The position numbers were made by a program, and so were the translations under genes. A stretch of DNA of 13,869 nt from Coemansia sp. RSA 922. Lineage: Eukaryota > Kickxellomycota > Kickxellomycetes > Kickxellales > Kickxellaceae. Shown piece by piece: positions 1 through 6,949 of this stretch. The stretch covers positions 1 through 13,869 of the forward strand of contig JANBQS010000662.1 in the NCBI GenBank assembly GCA_027577415.1, given 5' to 3'. Position 1 is the first letter of the stretch, and each line of letters begins with the position of its first letter. The notes beneath the pieces were generated by a model. The model did not search any database and had not been told where the DNA came from. It saw nothing but the letters and a program-made list of their open reading frames with translations.

Positions 1-787
1 GCTAAGGGTAGTGGCAGAATGGATGTTGTTTAAGAGATAGAGTGTTAGCAAAGACATAAAATTCAGTTATATACAAGTGTGAAGGCATTGGAAAAGATGT
101 GGCAACTCAGTCGACTAGGCCGGTGACGGGAATGTATTTATATATTTGGTGGTCGGTGTGCGCCGATAGAAGCGCATGTTCTCATGTTATGAGGGCTATG
201 GAGGCCAATGGCTGGGCTTGTCCGAAGGTACCACAGTAACAACGAAGGAAAAGCGAGAGATAAAGTATGTCAGACTTAATGCCGATTAAAAGGCGAGTGC
301 TTGTTCCGCATCAAGTGACTTTTTATGAACCAATAACACAAAGTGCACACTGAGGGGCCGAGGTTAGAGGGCCTGCCAGTGAACCCTCGCAAGCCAATGC
401 CTAAACAGAGGGAGAGTGGTCGGACAACATGTTATTGTAAGATAAACAACGTACCTAGCTTAATGAAGGGGAAAGGTGTGGGGTGAGGGGGATGAAGAAA
501 GCGGGCTCGAATCGTTATTATTCAGTGTGCTCGCCAGACATGCCCTTGTTTATATTTGCCGCCGAGCTCATGCTGCGGCGCTCAGTGAACTAATTTAGGC
601 AATAAAGTGTTTATCTGCCCTCTTTCCCGGATCTGAACGCCAGTGAGGGGCGGGAAATGGGGGGCGGGTTACCGCCGCGCGGCCGGGCAATTGCTTGTTG
701 TCCTATTTTTTTTGCGGCGTTGGTGTTGCCACCGTCCGTCGGACCATCTTACAATGCTCGGCTATGTGGGGGAAGGTCCGCCAGAAA

Positions 788-1541
788 AAAGCGGTCGATC
801 TTCTCCCGTTTGCGTCACAACCACATCTCGGCAAATGATCCGACATGCAAGAGCATTTAGTGCTGGGGTGAAACGGCAAAGACAAGCGATAAGGCGGCTT
901 TGGAAATCGTCGCTATTTCGGTGCAATTGTTTATTTTGAGCCTGCAGAGTAGTTGGCATGGATGGGGATGCAGCTTGTAGCAATGTCGGTTCGCACGTTA
1001 TTCTTTAAAGACAGAAAACAGCGGCAACTGCCAGAATGGAGCCGTCTTTTCCGGCAAACATGCAATGCCGCGTTACCAAACCCTAAAGCCGGCAGACGAC
1101 AACATGCGCAAGCCACCGCAGAGAACGACCTGCCTAGGCCTGCGTCCTACTCAAATTGCCCGAAGCGTGACAGCTCCACATGCAACATGGTTGTAAAAAC
1201 GCCACTATTTGCGCGAAGAGGAGAATTCTGGCAAGTGCACGAGCATGCAGTGCAGAACCCAGAAAAAAAAACAGCCCAATTTGATCACTGACACAGCCTC
1301 ACTGTAAGCAGATAACAGCCAAATGGGTGCATTCCAGGGAAATTCTGTCGCCTTGCAAATGCCCCTTACGCAGATCGTCGGACAAGTGATGTTGTGGTGG
1401 TGATCCTGTCAAAATAGAGGGTGTTGTGGCTCAAGGTCTGAGCTTTGGGTTGGGGGAGCCTGCTGAGCATAAAGCTCAGCTCATAATTTTGGCTGGAATG
1501 GGTCGCTGCCAGCTCCGATGAATATGAAAGCGGTCGATCTT
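788..1541. repeat. 15-bp direct repeat pair in intergenic DNA
   Basis: The 15-mer AAAGCGGTCGATCTT occurs at 788-802 and again at 1527-1541 in the same orientation, each time followed by a pyrimidine-rich run. The copies lie 739 bp apart, both in non-coding DNA. They could be two binding sites for one factor or remnants of a duplication. A chance match of this length in a 14-kb window is uncommon but not excluded. Confidence 0.5.
1438..1480. repeat. Overlapping inverted repeats (alternative hairpins)
   Basis: AAAGCTCAG at 1471-1479 is the exact reverse complement of CTGAGCTTT at 1438-1446 (9 bp, 24-nt loop). The overlapping GCTCAGC at 1474-1480 is the exact complement of GCTGAGC at 1462-1468 (7 bp, 5-nt loop). 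One right arm can therefore pair with either of two left arms. No function is assigned. Confidence 0.45.
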
Positions 1542-1758
1542 TCCTTTTAAAAAGATGGCGTGTTCAGGCAAGGGGCTGACCCATGCAGAGCAAATCGCAG
1601 AAGTGAACACTTGTGTAACTACTAAGCATGCGAAACTCCTTTGTAGCTCTAACGGTCTTGAGCCAAAGCGAGTGCCAGTGATCTCTTAGTCAATATCGGT
1701 GTCACTTCAACCAGCTCATTTATCCAGCGGGACAGTCAAATTCCGCTCCGTTAATCAA

Positions 1759-1783
1759 ATTCCCACAGCCAGCTGTGTGGAAT
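1759..1783. repeat. Imperfect 11-bp inverted repeat
   Basis: ATTCC-CACAGC at 1759-1769 pairs with GCTGTG-T-GGAAT at 1772-1783, leaving a 2-nt loop and one bulged T. It lies about 190 nt beyond the J-protein stop codon on the minus strand. The 9-mer TCAAATTCC is also repeated directly at 1735-1743 and 1755-1763, overlapping the left arm. It could be a 3'-end structure or a protein-binding palindrome. Confidence 0.4.
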
Positions 1784-1970
1784 CAAGGCAGCTTTGCGCC
1801 ACACAAATTGCTCGCCAGATCGTAGGTGCTGCCGCCATTGGCATTGGATATCCAGAAAAGGGCTAAAATCATAAACATAGTCAATAAATAGCAATGGCGT
1901 GTGAGACATGTAATGAATACAAATAAAGTACAACTAACTGGAAAAGAATGAAGCATAGCCCGCTACGCGT

Positions 1971-2858
1971 TCAAATTGTGACGTTGGCGTGAGGAAAGTA
2001 GATGGTAAATTTGACATACAAGTCCCCCGTGTTCGTTTTATCCGACGACATTTGGCCCATTTTAGACAAGACCTTTTGATATCCCGGGCTCGGTATTTCG
2101 CCAGGCAGCAGTTCCAAGTTTATAATGTTTCCAGACGGATGACGAATACAGATATCGCCTCCGCTCTGAGCCATTTTATGGTCGACCTCGACTTCGCACT
2201 GCAAGTTGCCCGCGCTCAATTGCTTATAAAACGGGTAGTCCACCCGATTGATAATAACAATGAGGTCTCCTGGCGTCTGTCCTGGAATATTCAGTCCCTT
2301 GCCCGCAAATGTTACACGCTGTCCGTCGGCCATGCCCTTGACCAGATCGACTTCGACCGAGATATCCCTGGTAACAACAGTAGTTTTCTTGCCATGGTAC
2401 AAGTTTCTCAGCGAGACGTCCATTACATACACAATGTCGTTCTTTTGGACCACCCATTGCGGCTTGGGGTACACATAGGACTGTCTTTTGGGCGTGACAG
2501 TGGTATCTGAATTGTACAAAATGTACTTGCAAAACATGTCATATATGCGACGCGTCTCGGTGTTTCCTAAAACTTCAAACGCGTGTTGCGTGAGTTTAAT
2601 GATGTCACTGGCTCCCGGGTAGTTGTCAGGGTGGTGCTTGACAAGTGTCCTTTTGTATGCTTCCGTTATCGCTGTTTTTGTCGCGTCATTTGTCAAGCCA
2701 AGTAGCCTGTACAAGTAGAATGTCTGCGTCCCCGGCAACTACATATTCATAAATAGCGCAGCTTTTAGATAAGAGTTAGTGATAAGATATGGAAAAGTCG
2801 ACTGCGGCGAACTGCGTTGATTTGAGCCTGTACTTACAGATAAGGCCATGTTGCGCAT
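1971..2858 (-). CDS. J-domain co-chaperone, class-A-like but lacking the zinc finger
   Basis: Exons are 2838-2858 and 1971-2738, joined across a 99-nt intron (2739-2837) with donor GTAAGT, a CACTAAC branch-like site and acceptor TAG. The product is 262 aa. The large exon has no ATG of its own before the J domain and is preceded by an in-frame TAG, which is part of the acceptor, so the short first exon is needed. A second in-frame ATG at 2849 has a strong context (AACATGG) and may be the true start. The J domain spans roughly residues 13-76 with HPD at 43-45, so it should stimulate an Hsp70 ATPase. Residues 108-256 match the two C-terminal substrate-binding domains of Ydj1-type proteins (GMADGQRVTF, PGDLIVII, PGEIPSPGYQKV). 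The Gly/Phe-rich linker and the four CxxCxGxG zinc motifs are absent; the expected zinc insertion point near residue 127 is closed up. There is no CaaX box, signal peptide or membrane segment. I see no clear heat-shock element upstream. Confidence 0.88.
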
Positions 2859-3358
2859 AGTATGAGGCGTGGAGATGGATAATAGTACAGGTGTATGATG
2901 CAAGTGCTAGAAGAGTCGAGATTTTGAAAAAAGTAAATTGTGCAGGACAGAGAAGCAAGAAAAGAAAAAAAGACGAGCTGGAGATTGTACAGACCCGAGG
3001 TTAAGAGAAGCCACGACGTTGTATTTATTTTGCAAGGCTAACGGCGCTCCTTTTGCATTCCATATAGATAAAGAGACGCTTCTTTTACGCATTGAAAGGC
3101 AAGGGAAAATACAAAATGGATGCCAGCTAATCTTTATAAAAGTGCTAATTGAAAGCACCAGCGAGCTGGCTTAACAATAAGATATCGAGGTGTCATAGCA
3201 CAAAGAATTCTTTAAAAGGGAAAGGCTCCTTGTCTTTTGTGCTGTCTTTTAAGCAAATGCCAACTTGCGCGTTTGCCTAAAAGGAAGCCAAAGTGACTCA
3301 GCCAAAGAGAGCATTGTTAATTTATTAATGGATGATAGAGTAAAAGCAAGTAGCCATG
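2859..3358. other. Intergenic region between J-protein and aminotransferase genes
   Basis: About 500 bp holding the 5' region of the J-protein gene and the 3' region of the aminotransferase gene. Short open frames on both strands at about 2907-3174 overlap each other, lack recognisable domains and are probably spurious. A perfect AP-1/Gcn4-type heptamer TGACTCA lies at 3294-3300, a 12-bp palindrome AAAGAATTCTTT at 3202-3213, and an imperfect GCAAA/TTTGC inverted repeat at about 3250-3280. Confidence 0.5.
3321..3326 (-). terminator. Possible polyadenylation signal of the aminotransferase gene
   Basis: On the minus strand this reads AATAAA, 33 nt beyond the aminotransferase stop codon and within AT-rich DNA. 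The position suits a 3'-end signal, but fungi often use degenerate signals, so this is suggestive only. Confidence 0.4.
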
Positions 3359-5112
3359 CTAGATCTTTGGCAAGTAGCGAGCAATGAAACCCAGATGGAA
3401 GCGCTTAAAGCCATCGATAAAGTCGTCAAAGAGGTTCTCTGGCGGCAGGAATGTAGAGCGGAAGTGGAAGGTGTCCGGATACTGTCCAAATCCAGATCCA
3501 GGGACGACAGAGATGCCTGTTTCCTCGAGCATCTGCATGCAGTACAGCAAGTCGGGCTGCTGGCCCTTCGCCTTTGCCTCATCGATAAAGGCCTGGGGTA
3601 GCTCAACGCGCGGGAAGCAGTACATGGCACCTTGTGCGTCATTGCAGCTCATGTTGGGCAGCGAGTTGAATGCCTTGGCTAGTTTCTTTGCACGCCGCTT
3701 CATGCTCTGGTAAATGTCGCCGACTTCGGTCTTGTACTGTGCGTACGAGGCATCGCCAGGGCGCGGTGGGTTAACCAGGATGTCGACCGCCATCTGCCCT
3801 TGCACATTGGGGCACAAGCTAACCGAAGCCAGCTTGAGCAACTGCTCCATGACCTTTTCGTCGATGTTCACTGCCTCATAGTAGCCGCCTCGGCGCCCGC
3901 ACTCGCCGACCATGCCCTTGGAGATCGAGTGGAACGAAAAGAGCTCGACATCAGAGCCGAGTTGCGCAACGACCTTTTTGAACGACACAAATGGATTGGT
4001 CTCGGTGTAAATGTTGGCCTGGTATACTTCATCGGCCATAATGACCAGACGATGGCGCTCGCAGAAGCGCACGATTTCTGCGATATTGGACTCCAAAAGG
4101 CAGCCACCAGTCGGGTTTCCAGGGTTGATTACGACCAGGGCGCGCACATCGGTGCCCTTGGCGCGGGCCTCGGCCAGCGAGTGCTCCAAGTCGCCGATGC
4201 TCAATTGCCAGTCCTTGTCCTCTTGCAAATAGTAAGGCACGGCCTGGGCGTTGACGTGGGCCAGAGTAGCAGTGTACAGCGGGTACTGGGGAATAGGGAT
4301 CATGATGCCAACATCTGGGCTGGACACCAGCATGTCGATTACGCGCTCTACCGCGCCGGATGCACTATCGTGGCAACGGTTTCACCGGGTCACGCACGCA
4401 AACAATGAAGGCCAGCATCGACACAGGTATTAAAAGAAATTAGTAGCAAGTCGACCCAATGCGGAAATGTGGAGCGTGGGAACAAGGCGTGTTCGCTTTT
4501 AATTGCTTACCCAGATGTGAGACAGATGTTGTCAGGACTCGAAGGGAAGCCATCGCGCTCCTCGATGAACCGAGCAACGTCCTGGCGCACCTCATAGATA
4601 CCTAGCGACTGTGTGTAAGCGCCAACTGCGTTGCCGACATAGGAGAGGTTGCGGCGAGCACGCTCAATTGCATCTTCGGGGAAAAGCTTGCGAGTCGTGT
4701 CGATCATCTGAGGCGAAAGAAGATCGGTATACTCCATCAGTGCGCTCACCTGTCGCAGGAACGTAAGCGGCTTTTGCTCCAGTTGCTGCGGGTTGCCAAT
4801 GTTACAGGCCGTGATCTGCTTAAAGGGCAGCGAGCCTGGGTGGGTCTTTAGCTGCTCCCTGAGCTTTTCAGCGCGGATAGGGATGGCACCACGCACGGCG
4901 TACTCCATCTCGCGGATATTTGGATTCATGGAGTCAATCGTCAGAACCTTTGCTCCGTCGGCGGTCCCAGTCGCGGCGCTAGCGACATTGGCGTGGGCAC
5001 CCTGCTTGGGACCTACCGTGGTGGAGAGCGAGCGTAGCATCGTACATGCGCGTGCGGGATAGCCGGTGACGATAGTGCGAGCAGCGCGGTTCACAGCGAG
5101 CAAGGACAGCAT
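3359..5112 (-). CDS. ALT1: Alanine aminotransferase, PLP-dependent, mitochondrial form
   Basis: Exons are 4511-5112 and 3359-4364. The 146-nt intron 4365-4510 (GTAAGC...TAG, with a CTACTAAT element) restores the family motif LTSGASGAVERV across the junction. The product is 535 aa. It transfers the amino group between alanine and 2-oxoglutarate, giving pyruvate and glutamate. Visible fold-type I aminotransferase motifs are NPGNPTGG near 281, ADEVYQ with the ring-nitrogen Asp near 312, and SxSKGMVGECGRRGGY with the PLP lysine near K350. IPIPQYPLY and GSGFGQ are typical of the alanine aminotransferase clade. Residues 1-34 are rich in Ala, Leu, Arg, Ser and Thr with no acidic residue, like a mitochondrial presequence. 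An alternative upstream exon (see 5354-5366) could yield a 506-aa form without it. The enzyme identity is firm; the assignment to the yeast ALT1 orthologue rather than ALT2 is loose. Confidence 0.95.
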
Positions 5113-5353
5113 CGGAATAGCCAGAGTGCGAAGGCAATGAAATTAGTAAAATTGCGAATAATTAGCAGCCAAGTATAAAAGTAAAGCGGCGATAAAAGAT
5201 AAAGAGAGAGGAGGGGACACCAAGGCCAGTTGATGATGACTCGACATGGCTGGCATTGCATGCGCCACAAGCCACAGCGTGGGCATTTGTTGCCCATGCA
5301 ACACATACAGCAAGAGAAGGAAAATGAGTTACAGATAGCGGATGCATACTTAC

Positions 5354-5366
5354 AGTTGATGGCCAT
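5354..5366 (-). other. Candidate alternative first coding exon of alanine aminotransferase
   Basis: On the minus strand, ATGGCCATCAACT (start context ACCATGG) is followed at once by a perfect GTAAGT donor. The first acceptor that joins it productively in frame to the aminotransferase is GGTAG at 5013-5017. Removing 5013-5353 (341 nt) gives MAIN-C-PKQGAH, continuous with the enzyme frame, and replaces exactly the presequence encoded by 5013-5112. Two nearer AGs (near 5240 and 5250) give a wrong frame or an in-frame stop. The resulting protein would be 506 aa, close to cytosolic family members. Without splicing, this ATG opens a frame that overlaps the mitochondrial start and would act as an inhibitory upstream frame. 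Only transcript data can settle it. Confidence 0.5.
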
Positions 5367-5884
5367 GGTATGTGACAAAGTGAAGTGTTAGACAAGTACA
5401 AAAAAAAAAAAAAGAAAAGATAAAGTAGGTGTGAATGGAAAAAGGCAAGATAAGAGAAGTTTGGCGGGGTGGGGAGAGCCGTGGCTTTATAGGTGAGGCC
5501 GAGTGAGAAGGGGGCTGAGAGAAGCCAGTGCGCGCATATATTGTCGGCGCTCTCACTCGCAATTTCTCTCACCCCCTTCGGGTGTGCCGAAATCGGCGAA
5601 GAAAAAGCGTAAGCCATGCATACAGCCATTTTAGATCCGCGCGCAGTTTTCCTCCCTTAAACCGCCGCACATCCATTGCTTAGGGACCATTGCGATGATG
5701 TGGTCACAAGAGAGCTGCTGCGCTCGTTTATTTCCGCCGCCATGGCTCCGCCGCCTGACAACTACTTTACTCTCGGGCATTTTCAGCCAACTAACAGACA
5801 AAAAGAAAGGCATCGCATATATTGGAACTCATCAAAAATCAGCTTAGTAGTAATGCTGACGCTAATGCCCAAAAAAATATGGCG
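5367..5884. promoter_or_regulatory. Intergenic region with aminotransferase upstream sequences
   Basis: About 520 bp upstream of the aminotransferase and beyond the Swc5 stop codon. On the minus strand it has a T-run (5400-5412), CT-rich tracts, and the element GCCGAAATCGGC at 5586-5597. That element contains CCG-N4-CGG, the half-site arrangement used by some fungal Zn2Cys6 activators such as Leu3. Short open frames here have no recognisable content. Confidence 0.4.
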
Positions 5885-6715
5885 TCACTTGCGCTTCAGG
5901 TGCTCCTGGCGCGATTTCTCGTATGTGCGCTCGTCCGTGCGCCTGAGGAACTCCTGCCGCTCAACAAATCTACAAATAACAGGATATTAGTATATCGAAT
6001 AGTGGTGGTGGCGTGTCTATGCTTGCATGGTTGGTTGCTACTTACCCGTCCTTGTTGGCCTGGTCCAGGTCTTCGCGAATGCCCTCAGAGGCCACAAACC
6101 CAGTCCACTCTTTACGAGCTTGTTCTAGTGTGTTTTCCTTCTTTGCCCGCCGCGACTCGACAGCTTCGGCCATTTGACTGAATTTTGATGCTCGGCGTAC
6201 CGGGCCACGTCTTGCTACAGGCCGCGACTGCTCTGCGTTTGCAGTGGCACCTGTGTCTGAGCTTGTTTCCGTAGGAGCTACATCAACTTTGCTATCGTCC
6301 TTTGCTGGATTAATCTCCAAAGTGCCGGTACTCTCCGTGTCGACTCGAGCTACTTTGTTGCTGCGGGGATCTACAGGATCGTTCATCTCACTCCAAATGG
6401 CGTCAACCCTACGCTTTTGCTGCTCAACCTCTGGCGCAGACACTGCCACCCTAAAACATTATTGATTTCAAAGTAGCGGAAGAGGTATGGTAGTTAGACA
6501 GCCGTCTGCCATTTATGGATGCGTGGTCGCGAATATTAAAACTCAAATACCACTTACTCCTTTCCGGCTTCACTTGGCTTCTCGTCGTCATCAGAGCCTT
6601 CGTCATCATCTGAGCCCTCATCGCCCTCGCTAGCCTGATCTGGCACAAACTCATCCTCTGACTCGTCGTCTTCACTCAGATCACACTCGTCCTTGTATAG
6701 ATCCAGCAGCGACAT
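5885..6715 (-). CDS. SWC5: SWR1-complex protein Swc5 (BCNT/CFDP1 family)
   Basis: Exons are 6558-6715, 6046-6450 and 5885-5969. The introns are 107 nt (6451-6557, GTAAGT...TAG, CTAAC element) and 76 nt (5970-6045, GTAAGT...TAG, TACTAAT branch site). Phases fit exactly, giving 215 aa. The middle exon alone lacks an ATG, and its C-terminal family motif is completed only by the last exon. The N-terminus is strongly acidic (about residues 10-46) with an EDEFVPD motif like the histone-contacting DEF/Y element of Swc5. RVDAIWSEMNDP at 67-78 is a family signature. The BCNT-C domain occupies about 140-215 (NTLEQARKEWTGFV...EGI...FVERQEFLRRTDERTYE). The family helps the SWR1 remodeller exchange H2A for H2A.Z in chromatin. 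The protein is shorter than yeast Swc5 (about 300 aa), mainly in the middle linker. Confidence 0.93.
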
Positions 6716-6949
6716 TTGTGTTGATGATTAAAAATGCTCACTTTTAATATGCCAATAGATGACTTTAACTACAAAATTTTCCCTGTCACAGCAAGAGAAA
6801 ATTCATAGCCCAGTTTGCCTATCCTGGTTGCCAATTATTGGACAAGCGCAAAACCAACCTGATCCAAGTGATATCTATATGTCGAGTTGCATATACGATT
6901 TGCTGTATTGCTCAAGAACTAATCCAAGAACCTGAAATGCTGGCCACAC

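Larger units (their letters stand above)
1..1970. other. Long intergenic region without a supportable gene
   Basis: I found no reading frame here with recognisable domains, no convincing spliced exon set, and no tRNA or rRNA. The open frames present (about 100 codons at most, several without an ATG) do not resemble known proteins. The right end must contain the 3' untranslated region of the J-protein gene that ends at 1971. The left end may be the regulatory region of a gene outside the window. What can be seen: a GC-rich patch around 641-690 with a GGCGG/CCGCC hairpin, a 15-bp direct repeat (788-802 and 1527-1541), competing inverted repeats at 1438-1480, and an imperfect hairpin at 1759-1783. 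Confidence 0.6.

Noticed and set aside
500..520. T-loop-like CTCGAAT that might mark a tRNA
   Set aside because: No matching acceptor, D or anticodon arms can be folded around it, and the B-box match is imperfect.
643..1291. Two plus-strand frames of 98 and 112 codons in the left region
   Set aside because: Neither shows a known motif; the second lacks an ATG at its start, and composition is irregular (GC-rich patch, A-runs).
1989..2510. 173-codon plus-strand frame
   Set aside because: It is the antisense shadow of the J-protein gene, which has clear domain evidence.
3202..3213. 12-bp perfect palindrome AAAGAATTCTTT
   Set aside because: Palindromes of this length are expected a few times per window by chance, and the spacing does not match a heat-shock element.
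3800..4408. 202-codon plus-strand frame
   Set aside because: It is antisense to the aminotransferase exon, which has all the catalytic motifs, and it extends only into the intron.
5091..5378. Cysteine-rich open frame on the minus strand (CCxCC, CPRC motifs) looking like a small zinc protein
   Set aside because: It is read-through of the candidate 13-nt exon into its intron and ends inside the aminotransferase exon in another frame. The cysteines have no recognisable domain pattern.
5676..6181. Plus-strand frames of 104 and 119 codons
   Set aside because: They overlap Swc5 exons antisense and have no recognisable content; the exon-intron structure on the minus strand explains the region.
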